Positions 34,377-44,715 of a stretch of 64,000 nt of DNA are shown piece by piece. The stretch is from Tetrapyrgos nigripes (Eukaryota; Basidiomycota; Agaricomycetes; Agaricales; Campanellaceae). The stretch is taken from assembly GCA_013368315.1 (NCBI GenBank), contig JAACJM010000156.1, forward strand, positions 62,001 to 126,000, written 5' to 3'. The notes under the pieces are model-generated. The model saw only the letters and a program-made list of their open reading frames with translations. It made no database searches and was not told the DNA's origin. The stretch's first letter is position 1. Each line of letters opens with the position of its first letter. Made by a program: the position numbers and the translations under genes.

Positions 34377-35509
34377 GTCAGGGGGTTTGCTGTAAAATCG
34401 TTTGAAGGCCCTGTAAACAATGTGGTAAAGATCTGCTGCAGAGCGAAATGAACCACCAGATTGAAAAGGGTTAAAGACAACAGCCAAGATGAACACTTCT
34501 TGTTCAGCCTTCTTCCAACGTTTCTCAAGGCTAGCAAGTATAGCATTATGAATTTGCACATCATGAGTACTGTTGTTATGAATGTGAAGGAGGATAGTGT
34601 CAAGTCAGCAGTGATCTGCTTGAGCAGCATTGGTAGCAATTGCAAATGGTCAGAGGAGGTTGCGCAATCTGTAAAAACCAGTCTCAGCATAAGAACCAAA
34701 ATGTCACTTATGTACACATACAATTTCAGGTTTTGCCAAAAATCCTCATGTCTGATGTGGCACAGAATCCGCAATGCTTTTGCCTTAGCTGCAGCCTTTG
34801 TCCCACCAGCCATGATAAGCTGCACCTTCAATTCTGCACTAAGAATGAGTCGGCATAATGGTACCTCCAACAGAAGCAAGTGATCCATGGAAACATAGTG
34901 AGATGTCCATTGTGTGAGGACAGGTAGAATAAACATCAAGATGACAACAAACTGTGCTTGACATTGCTGGTCATTAACAAGACTGAGAGCGATGCTGTAG
35001 GAGAGAAACCACTTGATAACCTCAAGGGCTTGATTGGTGACCTTGACCATAGGCAACTTCAACTTTAAAATATCCCCAACAACCAGGTTGAATTGGTGGG
35101 CCCAACAGTCAAGAACAACGATCCAGTCAAAATGCTCCTGAAGCAGTCACTGCATTTTGAGAGACTCTCCACTGCAATCTGTGCACCAAGCCACAAGAGT
35201 GACAAGCAATACACTTTGAATGTGTTCAATCTCTTTCAGAATGATTTCGAGTAATGATTCTGCAGTTTTCGGCTGGGACAAGATGTCTGCCATGTTGAGG
35301 AGATGAGTCTATAATACAAGTGCTCAGTCAATGGACAAAGACATACCTTGTAGTCGATGTTCACCATGCTGGTTATTAAGCTTCTCTTGGCGATGTTCTT
35401 CCACCCGTCACTCTGCCCTGTACCAAACTGACCATTCACTTCTGCTCTTGTTTCCATGTCTGCCTTCCCTACTTCCTTTTTCAAAATACAGCCAGACAAC
35501 ACATCCTGG
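34377..35509 (-). pseudogene. hAT transposase piece 3: DUF659-type domain and middle region
   Basis: Begins L-S-G-C-I-L-K-K-E-V, then G-Q-S-D-G-W-K-N with S-L-I-T-S-M-V-N, the strand holding the first catalytic Asp position of fungal hAT transposases (x-D-G-W). After an intron and a degraded stretch (35,230-35,065) a 244-codon frame covers I-K-W-F-L, L-P-V-L-T-Q-W-T-S-H-Y, which matches L-P-V-x-T-R-W-T-S-H-Y in the family (R changed to Q), and the helical middle domain. It ends at the solo LTR with duplication GTCAG. Confidence 0.78.
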
Positions 35510-37179
35510 TAATAGGTGGTTTTTGTAATTAAGTGCTAGGAACTACACCCAAACACAAAACCTTATACAAATGTAAATGAGATGAGTGTTCCGAGTAGTC
35601 AGAGTACTCAAAATCCCAGTTACTTGTAATATAAGCACTTTTGATTGGGGTTTTTCAATGAAGTTAGTGCTTAGCATGCAACACAATAAACACAAGTTTA
35701 ACACCAAGGGGATCAACGAGTCCCAAATCAAACACTTGTAGGCCACAGTTGCCTTAAAATCACACACTCTTGACACTTAATAGACCAAAGGTCAACACAA
35801 AGATCACAGTTATAACCACAAAATGTTCAATTTAAACTCTTATTATATCCAACACAATGTTTATACTTGTAGAGAGTGCAGTTAAGTTTGTTTAGAAGCT
35901 TTAGTCTGTGTTTCATGTCCTCTACTATCTATTGCTAGCGAGATCCGATACTCTACAGTACGTGGCTTGGGTAGCTACTCATAATATCTGCTCCTTTTAT
36001 ACTACTCACAGTTACAACTATACAGTTACTTATTTCTTTTTGATGTCTGCTAAAAGGTATGTAGAGAAAATACAAAACAAATCGAAAAGTCCGTTAGCAA
36101 GTTCTACCTATTTCCTCATAAGTAAAGACTTGCTTATTAGGGTATGCAGAAACTGTTCAATATTATCTAAATATTCATAGGAACTTTCTTCAGTCCTCTT
36201 TGTAAGCCATCTGGTGTTTCATGTACCGTCCTGGTTAGCAAGCATCGCATCTATGACTCAGAACGCTCCACTTATGACTGCTAGGTCCCTCATATGCGCC
36301 CTTACACTAGGGGCATAGGGTTTTCTCGTAGTTTCTTTATTCTGTTTGGTTTTCCTTCCTCTTTTCTCCAATCTTGCTTTATATGCATTGCAAACAGTCT
36401 ACTACTTAGTCCTACATACAAGTCCAGCTCTTCTGCAGTCCTGTTCACATACTTATTCATCCTTCAATGCTTTCAATACCTAGCTAGATGCTTACTGACA
36501 GATTTATTGTTATCTGGAAATACCATTACCTGTTTGGGTTGTATTCCGACTTAGCACTTCTGTCCCTTATATCTCTGTGTAGAGACATCTGTTCACTATC
36601 CCCTCTGTAATGATGGATAGCTGAACTCTCTGGGATCCTGTAGATATATACTTTGTCCTACTTTTATCCACATGTACCTTTTACAGATACTTAAGACTCC
36701 CTCAAAGCTGTCTTAGTACTACAGGATTTGCCAATACATAGATCTAGACCTAGTGTGCTTGTCTGCATGCTCGATCTTAGCACTGTCTTCTCTGATCGAC
36801 CTTTCAGCTGAGGATTGTGCTGCTTACGCATTCCTATGCCTGTGAATAGGGGCTATCTCACACTTCACTGTCCCTTTGGATCACACTAGCGGTACTAGTC
36901 ATTATAATAGGATTCAAAAGCCTTTGTAGGCTATCTTTATTATTCAGTAGGTCTGCTATCATAACTCCAACTCATACATATCTATCATAGTACTTAGAAT
37001 GAGTTGTTTCTCCATCCATAAGCACTTAATAGTATTGTACTGTTGTTTTCTAGTCCTGCTAGGTCTTAACTAGCAGCTCAGGGCTCACTCTAGTCCTCTT
37101 ATTTTCTTAAAAGAACATCAAAACTGATATTATGGACCAAAATCTAAATATGTATATGGCGATTTTGTACAGTGTATCA
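35510..37179 (-). mobile_element. 1.67-kb non-coding insertion in the hAT gene with 4-bp duplication
   Basis: It is flanked by CTGG at 35,506-35,509 and 37,180-37,183. Deleting the insert and one CTGG rejoins the transposase in frame (L-P-G-Q then L-S-G-C). On the minus strand it starts TGATACACTGTACAAAAT and ends CCACCTATTA. There is no coding sequence of recognisable kind. A relative of its outer 350 bp lies at 32,760-33,114. A 4-bp duplication with TG-like start would fit a long solo LTR, but the A-ending terminus is unusual; other classes are possible. Confidence 0.7.
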
Positions 37180-37425
37180 CTGGCCTGGAAGAATGGAGCT
37201 TGGAACATATTTTGTGAAGAAGTATTGCCAAAATGGGTTACCCGCAACAAACCACACAACATGCCCTGAGACAAAGAGCAAACAGATGTCAGACTGGAAT
37301 TCAGTCAACTGCACAGATGACATAGGTAGTGGAGCTGTTTCGCCATAAAAGACTGTTGAAGTTGCAGTAGACAGGTTGGAGCAGCCAGAAATGGGTGTTG
37401 GGACCAAAGGGGGAGTACCACAGTG
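37180..37425 (-). pseudogene. hAT transposase piece 2: start of the DUF659-type domain
   Basis: After a Ser/Thr/Pro linker comes E-F-Q-S-D-I-C-L-L-F-V, then A-G-N-P-F-W-Q-Y-F-F and V-P-S-S-I-L-P-G. This matches the fungal hAT pattern in which a hydrophobic helix precedes N-P-x-x-x-x-F and a Pro-Gly-x-x-x-P turn. It is bounded by the solo LTR at 37,426 and by the 1.67-kb insertion ending at 37,179. Confidence 0.75.
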
Positions 37426-37512
37426 TGTCATGAATCCCTTCCTGTCTTTGCTTCCAGACCCTGTCCTACATTCCTTCTACTTCCTTTGTTCTAGATCTCA
37501 TCTCCTGGTACC
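37426..37512. mobile_element. solo LTR family B, left part (87 bp), split by the Gypsy element
   Basis: Starts TGTCATGAATCCC right after CAGTG (37,421-37,425). The other part is 47,416-47,776, ending TTCTTGACA just before a second CAGTG (47,777-47,781). Joined, the two give a 448-bp LTR with TG..CA ends and a 5-bp duplication, similar at its termini to family A. The Gypsy element with duplication GTACC landed inside it. Confidence 0.85.
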
Positions 37513-38030
37513 TGTCAAGGTTGTCGATACACTCGATAACCACCCAAGTCACACAATACGAGAAAGCCGGTTTACAAGAGGATAGATTGATCAAGAGAGA
37601 TGGAGAAATAAAGAGATAGAGAAAAAGTAAGCTGACTAGGCTCTACACTGCGTAGTAAAAGTACAGAGCGGAGACGAAGTGAACGAACTAAGGAATAGGT
37701 TACAAAGATCACAGGTATATAAGTAAAATATGAACAGATGGGAAAAAGTAAGTAATAATGAACGGTATCATGTGGAAATGTCAAGGGCGAGAGAATAATG
37801 AGTCAAATATGGATAGATGAAGGTACTGGATCATACGGAGTGATTGACAGTGAGAATGTCCATGGAGATAGGAATCGGAGGAGATAGGAATATGAGTCAT
37901 AGATCTAGAGAGATGGTAACTATAGACGATGATAAGAAATGGTTGATGTTTATGGGGTTAGAGTGGGAAATAGGTAGTAAAGGGAAAATAATAGAAAGGA
38001 AAATGAATAGGCGGGAGACGATTCATGACA
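37513..38030 (-). repeat. Gypsy 3' LTR (518 bp)
   Basis: TGTCAAGGTTGTCGATACAC at the plus-strand start and ATTCATGACA at the end. Compared by eye with the 5' LTR it differs at only two positions (GTCGATAC against GTTGATAC; CATACGGAG against CATACAGAG), so the insertion is recent. Confidence 0.97.
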
Positions 38031-38044
38031 TTACCCCCTCTTTA
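38031..38044 (-). promoter_or_regulatory. Gypsy polypurine tract
   Basis: On the coding strand AAAGAGGGGGTAA directly precedes the 3' LTR start (TGTCATGAATCG). A purine run here primes plus-strand DNA synthesis in LTR retrotransposons, and its place confirms that the element is read on the minus strand. Confidence 0.8.
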
Positions 38045-38193
38045 GGACGAGCTTTCACCGGAGCTCGACAATCCAGTCTTCCAATGCTCCGCCCATTGCT
38101 TGCGGAGTCGTCTGTCTACATCCCCTTGGCTCGGCCAATATTTGTCCCAATCTATGGTGTAGTTTCCAATCTCCCATCTAGGGTCGTTCCAAT

Positions 38194-38556
38194 CTAAGTT
38201 CCCCCACTCCGTTGTGTTGGTAGCCATTCCCATCCCCCTCCATTGTCGTCCATGTTCCATTGTACAACGTTGTCTGCCCCCCATATGCTGGCGTCTCCCC
38301 ATCCTAGATTTCCTCTATGTTCCGCACGTAGCGACGTCCATTGTACCACACAACGGGCTTTATGTCCTCTGCCCAATCTGCACTGTCCTGGTCCATCCTC
38401 TCCTCCCCACGTGCAGCGTTGACAACCGTTGTGAGGTCCTGCGTGTTGTTTCACCATCCGGCATCGACGTCCAGAACGGGTTCCATAGGTGCAACGTCCC
38501 CTATTGGTTGGAAGCGCGTCGTTCATGTTGGTGTTGGTGGAGGAAGTGGTTGACAT
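38194..38556 (-). CDS. Gypsy ORF3: small Cys/His protein with two tandem zinc-finger-like modules
   Basis: A 120-codon frame between the pol stop (38,728) and the 3' LTR, where errantiviruses keep env but most chromoviruses have nothing. Residues 22-42 are C-x9-C-x5-H-x3-H, and residues 48-69 are C-x10-C-x5-H-x3-C, so two similar modules with four potential zinc ligands each stand in tandem. The first has C-x-Y and R-S-G-R-R-C, the second C-x-W and G-H-K. A Trp/Gly/Asp-rich tail follows. After the stop, another frame (about 38,230-38,042) continues with N-L-D-W-N-D and an amphipathic Trp-rich stretch, so a frame change or intron may have shortened the protein. No membrane segment. I recognise no family; nucleic-acid binding is a guess. 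A related ORF is in the Copia element at 61.9-62.1 kb. Confidence 0.6.
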   Translation of the reverse strand: MSTTSSTNTNMNDALPTNRGRCTYGTRSGRRCRMVKQHAGPHNGCQRCTWGGEDGPGQCRLGRGHKARCVVQWTSLRAEHRGNLGWGDASIWGADNVVQWNMDDNGGGWEWLPTQRSGGT

Positions 38557-38727
38557 GGCTATGGTGAAGGTGTAGTGTGAGGGGAGTAAGGTTGAACTGG
38601 TAGGATGTGGTTGAGTTCTGTCCTTCTTCGTTGTAGAGAGGGGTCTTTTATACTTGTTTGTCTGTATGGAAGGAATTTGAATGGGCGGTCAAGTTGTCCC
38701 CAAAGATGGTTTTGACAGTAGGCGCCG

Positions 38728-39893
38728 TTAACGAGGGAATGCGATCGATGAGTGATGACAAAAGTCTGAGTTCGATTGCCGAGTGGGGTGGGAAGGCAGG
38801 CATAGGATACCCACAGTTCGCAACAGCGTTTCTCCTCGGAGTTGTGCTTTCGCTTGAAGCACACGGGTACTTCGCCATATGTCTTCCATGGCGATTCCTA
38901 GTGAACGCACCATTGTTCCCGGGCGTATCAGGTTCTTGGGTCGATATGCATCTGGATGTTGTTGATGGAAGGTCTCAATCATCTCCTTCACCTTCGTTAA
39001 CCCTGACGCTGGTTCCCATGAATTTTCCGAGTCAGCATAATCCAACCATTTCACAAGGTATTGTACTCCCCGTCGGTTTCTCGTTGGTTTTGAATCTAGA
39101 ATTGCTTCCACATCGTATTCGTTGTCTTCAGGTAGCAGCTCAGCAGGTTCTCCTGGGTAGTTTACTCCGTGAGCCTCGGTCTCTTTGTATGGCGATAGGA
39201 GTGAGGCGTGGAATACTGGGTGAATGCGCCAGCCATTCGGTAATTTGAGTCGATAATTGACTTCACTGATAACGTCAGTGATTTCGAATGGTCCGTGACG
39301 ACGATTTGCCAACTTAGCTTTTGGTCTCGTCGTTTTTAGATTCTTCCCGTCCAGTAAAACTTTATCTCCAACCTTAAACTTCACCCCTTCGTTCCTGTAG
39401 TCCTTGTTTTGTTCTTTCATCAGTTCAGCCGCCGTCGCCAGACTTGCTTTCAGTTCTTCTCGAATCGTATCCAAGTTCTGGAGGCGTTCTTCGACTTTTG
39501 GTACATGTGAAGTTGGATTGATGGAAGGGAATAGTCGGGGCAAAAACCCGTGGAGTAATTCAAACGGTGATTTCCCAGTTGCTGAGTGAACCCGGGTATT
39601 ATGACAGAATTCGGCGTATGGTAGGTATTTGACCCAATCGTCTTGGCGATAGTTACAGAAGGTTCGAAGGTATTGTTCCAATTCTTGATTGAACCTCTCT
39701 GTTTCGCTGTCTGTCTGTGGATGGTAAGCGGTACTAAGTGCTGAAGTGATACCTAACTTAGCGTAAATGCCTTTCATCACTTGGCTTGCGAATTGAGGTC
39801 CGCGGTCAGATATCATTTTATCCCATAAGCCATACCGTCGCCAAGTGTTGTCGAACAATAGGTCGATTGTTCCGTTGCTATCAATGTCTTTTC
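38728..39893 (-). pseudogene. pol: Gypsy pol: integrase C-terminal half and chromodomain
   Basis: Continues integrase after the solo LTR: I-S-D-R-G-P-Q-F holds the second catalytic Asp, and T-D-S-E-T-E-R-F-N-Q the Glu. A G-D-K-V-L-L-type SH3-like domain follows, then a chromodomain (about 39,100-38,950) with Y-D-V-E-A-I-L-D-S, the aromatic Y-L-V-K-W-L-D-Y and N-S-W-E-P. Chromodomains of this kind steer integration to heterochromatin in chromoviruses. The frame is open to a stop at 38,728. Confidence 0.93.
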
Positions 39894-40410
39894 TGTCATG
39901 AATCGTCTCCCGCCTATTCATTTTCCTTTCTATTCTTTTCCCTTTACTACCTATTCCCCACTCTAACCCCATAAACATCAACTATTTCTCATCATCGTCT
40001 ATAGTCACCATCTCTCTAGATCTATGACTCATATTCCTATCTCCTCCGATTCCTATCTCCATGGACATTCTCACTGTCAATCACTCTGTGTGATCCAGTA
40101 CCTTCATCTATCCATATTTGACTTATTATTCTCTCGCCCTTGACACCTCCACATGACACCGTCTATTATTACTTACTCTTTCCCATCTGTTCATATTTTA
40201 CTTATATACCTGTGATCCTTGTAACCTATTCCTTAGTTCGTTCACTTCGTCTCCGCTCCGTACTTTTACTACGCAGTGTAGAGCCTAGTCAGCTTACTTT
40301 CTCTCTATCTCTCTATCTTTCTATCTTTCTTGATCAATCTATTCTCTTGCAACCGGCGTTCTCATACTGTGTGACTTGGGTGGTTATCGAGTGTAACGAC
40401 AACCCTGACA
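39894..40410 (-). mobile_element. solo LTR of Gypsy family A nested in integrase
   Basis: Starts TGTCATGAATCG and ends AACGACAACCCTGACA on the plus strand, flanked by TTTTC at 39,889-39,893 and 40,411-40,415. It is the same family as the LTRs of its host element but more divergent from them than they are from each other. Removing it and one TTTTC joins the integrase halves. Confidence 0.95.
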
Positions 40411-42978
40411 TTTTCTGCATGGGGAGATGACAACTGTTTTTGTTGATCGGTCGACCGTGACATGAATTGCATTGAAGCCGTCACATTCTGGCAGGTCCGT
40501 GATGAAGTCAGTTGTAATGGTACCAAAGGGCCGTTCCGGTATTTCGTTTGGGATTAAGGGTACATGCGCAGGGTGGTTGTTTGCCTTGGTTAACTGGCAG
40601 GTAGCGCATCCTTCAACGTAGCTGCGAACGAATACTGACATACCGGGCCACCAGAATTCTCTACTGACAAGTTCGTATGTTTTGAACTGTCCTGGGTGAC
40701 CTGCAGTAAGGCTGTCGTGATGCATTCTAACGATGTCCCGTCTGAGTTGTTGATCGTTTGGGACGTAGATCTTCCCTCGGAACAAGATAATTCCGTCTTC
40801 GTAGTTCCATTCCTGTAAATTCTTTGCCAAAGCGCGTGGTCCATTGTCAAAGATAGTTTGTAACGCACCCACGACTTCAGCATCCTTATCTGGACACTCC
40901 TTAATCTGCCTTTTCAACTCCGCATCTCCTATTGCGGTTACCGTTCCTGGTCGTGTCGCTCGAATTCTAAAGAATCTAGGGTCAAGTAAGACCCTGTCCT
41001 TGTTGTCGTTTTTGACCCCCTCTTTATGGTCCGATCTCCGAGAAAGTGGGTCACTTCGATTCAGATTTCCAGGTTTGTGGGTAAGCGTAAAGTCGAATCT
41101 GGTCAGGAACAAGGCCATCCTTGCTTGCCGTCGGCTGAGTTTTTGAGCCGTGGTGAAGTACCTAAGGTTGTCGTGATCAGTCAAGATTTCGATGGTGTGC
41201 GGCCCTCCTTCCAGGTAGTGCCGCCAGGCTTCAAGTCCACGTATGATCGCTAGCAGTTCTTTGTCATGGATGTCATAATTCCGTTCAGTTTCGGATAACG
41301 CTTTTGACAGGTAGGCTACTGGGTGCCATTTGCCATCCAATGCTTGTTGTTGCAGGATACCTCCTGTGGCGTAATCTGACGCGTCAACTTCTACTCGGTA
41401 CGGTTTAGAATGATCAGGCATGAGAAGAACCGGTGAAGTCGTGAACGTATCTTTAAGTGCCTGGAAGGCCCTTTGGGCTTCCTCAGACCATTACCATGGA
41501 TGTTCCTTTTTTGTGAGATCGAACAGTGGTCGTGCGATTTTTGAGAAATCTCGTATGAAACGACGATAAAAGTTCCCGAAGCCAAGGAACGACTGTACGT
41601 CTTTGACGTTCTGTGGGACTGGCCATTTAGTTACGCCTTCGACCTTGACTGGATCCATCGCCAATGTGTTATGTGACACGATGAGGCCGAGGAATTCTAC
41701 TGAGTCGGTTTCGAAGGTGCATTTTTCCGGTTTAGCGTATAAGTCGTTATCATGGAGTCGTGCCAGTACTTGTTTTACCATGTATCAATGTTCTTCTAGT
41801 GATTCCGTGAATATGAGAATATCGTCCATATAGATTACGACTTTTCCAGAGTCGATCAGATCCTTGAATAGAGTGTTCATCATCGCTTGGAATGTGGCTG
41901 GAGAGTTCATAAGACCGAAAAACATCACCGTTGGTTTGAAGAGACCGCGGTTGGTTTTGAACGCCGCTTTCCATTCATCTCCCTTCTTGATACGTATGTT
42001 GTTATATCCCCATCTAAGGTCGATTTTAGAAAATATTCGTGCCCCTTTAAGTTTGTCTACGAGTTCCGATATAAGCGGTAAAGGGTATTCGTTCTTGACG
42101 GTCCCTTTATTTAGGGCACGGTAATCCTGTACTGGTCGTAGTTTTCCGTCTTTCTTTTTTACAAAGAAGAAGGGACTTGCCATAGGAGACTTCGACGGTC
42201 TTATGTACCCTTTCTCCAAGTTTTCCTTGATGAATTCATCGAGTTCCTTTTGTTCATTTGGGGACAACAGATATGTTTTGCAAGGGCGTGGTTCAAAATC
42301 CGATTTTAACTCGATGGCGTGATCCCATTCGCCACGTTTCGGTAATCTTTCTGAGGTTTGTTTGTCAAAGACTCGTAGGAACTGATGATACTGAGAAGGA
42401 ATCTTATCTTTAAGAGGTACATCGACCTGAACGTTCTGAGCCACCTCTGCGAGTTCTTGTGCTTTCGTAAAACCCGCACGTATGTTCAGATCCGGTTTCC
42501 CTGATGCTTCTTCATCGAATTTTTCCTCTTTCCCTAACAATTCTTCCATTACGTCCTGTTCCCACTGTTCTGGGATCGTATCTCTCCCGTAGTCATCTTC
42601 GGTAAAGATTGCCGTTTCTTCTGAATTTCGGTGAAAGGATCGAATAGGAATTCGACGACGTCGCCCTGCAATTTTCGATTGGGCAATTGGTTTGAATCGT
42701 CCAACTGGTTCTATCTACCTGACTTGGTACTCCTTGTGATGGGTTCTTGGATCGATGACTGTGGGTTTCAAGGTTTTAGTTTTCAAGTGGAGAATGGGAG
42801 GTTTTGCTGTGATACATGTTTCTGGGCATCTAGTCATGTCTACCCGTGAGTCTGACCAATCTATATCTGGATTATGTTCTTCCAACCAGTCGGTACCGAG
42901 GATTATATCGTGATCCCCAATGTCCGTTACATAGAATTCGGCCTGTTTTTCATGGTACGCCTTGTTGTCTCGAGAATA
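40411..42978 (-). pseudogene. pol: Gypsy pol: end of protease, reverse transcriptase, RNase H, integrase N-terminal half
   Basis: After I-I-L-G-T-D-W-L (about 42,895) and a linker, the reverse transcriptase spans about 42,290-41,500 with K-K-D-G-K-L-R, the catalytic Y-M-D-D (V-I-Y-M-D-D-I-L) and F-L-G-F. RNase H follows (V-E-V-D-A-S-D-Y, D-K-E-L-L-A-I-I, T-D-H-D-N-L). Integrase starts with the HHCC zinc site (H-H-D-S, G-H-P-G, C-A-T-C) and the first catalytic Asp (T-T-D-F-I-T-D-L-P). Two in-frame stops occur, TGA near 41,782 and TAA near 41,491, and the frame also shifts near 42,720. The reading ends at 40,411, where a solo LTR is inserted. No active product is possible from this copy. Confidence 0.93.
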
Positions 42979-44336
42979 CAGTGGGTCAAAAAATTGTCCA
43001 CATGTTTCGCATTTTTGGAAAGATTGCCAATTTAAGCAATACTGAGTAGAGATATTGAAATGTGGTCAGTGATGGGCAGAACGCCCTTGATAAGAGCTAC
43101 AATAATCTGTTTTATTTGTCCTATTTGGCTCAAAACTCATGGAGATATGATTGATTTAAAATGGTATGTCATTTGGACAATTTTTTGAGTTGCCACTTCA
43201 AAATCAGTATTGTAACTATGTGATGTCTCATAGATGACATCATAAGTGGAGTTGTACAATGATGCAATGGCTACATCATAATGATATCATAGCTGCCAGC
43301 TGGACCATATATAAGGGCATCCAGTTGTTCTATAGCCCTCATCAAATCATGAGACCCATCACATCCACCCAGAAAGACAATATCCTCTCTCTCCTCCAAA
43401 CTTCTGCTTCATCCAGGGAAATCTCTGCTAAAACTGGGGTATCCAAGTCAAAGATTGCTTCTCTGGCCAAAGAGATGTATCCTGACAAGGAGAACCATCA
43501 AGCAGGGCGTCCTAGAAAGCTGTCTACCACTGATGAACGTGCTGCTATCCAACAAATCAACACTGGCAAAGCTGAAAATGCTACAGAAGTGGCCAGAAAC
43601 ATCAATCCCCTCCTTGACCAACCTGTCTCCACCCAAACCATTCGAAATTCCCTTCTCAGGCATGATGTGGACACATCTAAAACAAAGAAGAAGCCCAAAC
43701 TCACTGCAGCTCACAGGAAGGCTCGTTTAAACTTTGCACAGAAGTACAGAAACTGGACTGTGGATGACTGGAAAAGGGTTATTTGGTCAGATGAGACTAA
43801 AATCAATCGATATGGGTCAGATGGACAGCAGTATGTGTGGGGGAGGAAGGGTGAATCCTTGGGAGAGAGAAATGTGGTGGAAACAGTCAAATTTGGAGGA
43901 GGAAATATCATGGTGTGGGGATGTATGGGGTGGGAAGGAGTTGGAAACATGGCAGAGGTGGAGGGCAGGATGAATGCAGAGCAGTATGTGGACATTTTGG
44001 AGAACAACCTTCTGGAGAGCATGGATATTTTGGGTGTTGATCCAGAGGTGGCCATTTTTCAGCAAGACAATGATCCTAAACACAAGTCAAAACTGGCCAC
44101 CAAGTGGTTTGAAGACAACAACATCCATTGCATGAGCTGGCCTGCTCAATCTCCTGACCTGAACCCCATTGAACACCTCTGGACAACCCTATAAGACAAA
44201 ACAGACAGAATATTGTAGCGTTTATCAAGGGCTTTCTGCCCATCACTGACCACATTTTAATATCTCTACTCAGTATTGCTTAAATTGGCAATCTTTCCAA
44301 AAATGCGAAACATGTGGACAATTTTTTGACCCACTG
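42979..44336 (+). mobile_element. Tc1/mariner element, 1,358 bp, TA target, about 130-bp inverted repeats
   Basis: Starts CAGTGGGTCAAAAAATTGTC and ends with its reverse complement; the inverted repeat runs about 130 bp (42,979-43,109 and 44,206-44,336) with only a handful of mismatches. It is flanked by TA on both sides (42,977-42,978 and 44,337-44,338), the invariant Tc1/mariner target. It lies in the protease region of the Gypsy element, so it is younger than that insertion. Confidence 0.97.
43259..44194 (+). CDS. Tc1-like DD34E transposase, C-terminally truncated
   Basis: Cut-and-paste transposase acting on the flanking inverted repeats. The N-terminal paired-type DNA-binding region comprises a helix-turn-helix (about residues 40-75: S-R-E-I-S-A-K-T-G-V-S) and a second one after a G-R-P-R-K AT-hook-like linker. 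The catalytic domain has V-I-W-S-D-E-T (first Asp), F-Q-Q-D-N-D-P-K-H (second Asp) and P-D-L-N-P-I-E-H-L-W (Glu), with 34 residues between the second Asp and the Glu. The start could be ATG 43,259 or 43,349; the latter (281 residues, M-R-P-I-T-S) fits the family better. The protein stops three residues after E-H-L-W and about 12 bp before the right inverted repeat, whereas Tc1 transposases usually have 30-50 more residues. This suggests a deletion beside the right end. Confidence 0.92.
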   Translation: MMQWLHHNDIIAASWTIYKGIQLFYSPHQIMRPITSTQKDNILSLLQTSASSREISAKTGVSKSKIASLAKEMYPDKENHQAGRPRKLSTTDERAAIQQINTGKAENATEVARNINPLLDQPVSTQTIRNSLLRHDVDTSKTKKKPKLTAAHRKARLNFAQKYRNWTVDDWKRVIWSDETKINRYGSDGQQYVWGRKGESLGERNVVETVKFGGGNIMVWGCMGWEGVGNMAEVEGRMNAEQYVDILENNLLESMDILGVDPEVAIFQQDNDPKHKSKLATKWFEDNNIHCMSWPAQSPDLNPIEHLWTTL

Positions 44337-44664
44337 TAGATACAAAGATTTTGGATAGTGTATTCCCGTACCCATCCCATGGTGTTTTCAGAGCCGTCAA
44401 CGTTTCGAACTGGGAACGGGTTTTTGATAGGAAGGAGGGTAAGTTGATTTCTTTGTGCGAATTGACTGTTAATGATTATGCCTTCTGCACCGCTGTCTAT
44501 TAGAGCGTTTGCGTCGATTTTTCTGCCAGTAATTTTGCCGATTAGTTCAGTTTTGAGTGTGATTGATGGTATCTGTTTATTGCGAGTGATTGCTGACATT
44601 CTTATTTCTGAAGGAAAGGTTCGCTCACAAGAGGGGTATAACACACTATATCGATTGTTCTTTA
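44337..44664 (-). pseudogene. pol: Gypsy pol, protease N-terminal part
   Basis: Retropepsin-type aspartic protease: A-L-I-D-S-G-A-E-G-I-I-I carries the catalytic D-S/T-G. After about 45 more residues the reading is broken at 44,336 by the Tc1 insertion. It resumes beyond 42,978 with the I-L-G-T-D-W-L motif of the second protease half. Confidence 0.85.
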
Positions 44665-44715
44665 ACTGTCCGGTGTACTGTTTTACTCCTACTGACGACG
44701 TAGCAGAGGAGTGAT

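Noticed and set aside
35510..37179. Insertion as a Helitron
   Set aside because: It has a 4-bp duplication; Helitrons insert between A and T without any duplication, and no CTRR hairpin end was seen.
38728..39248. Plus-strand 196-codon ORF 38,658-39,248 as a gene
   Set aside because: It is antisense to the integrase end and chromodomain, which are unambiguous on the minus strand.
43448..44083. Minus-strand ORFs opposite the Tc1 transposase
   Set aside because: Antisense shadows of a clearly recognisable transposase.
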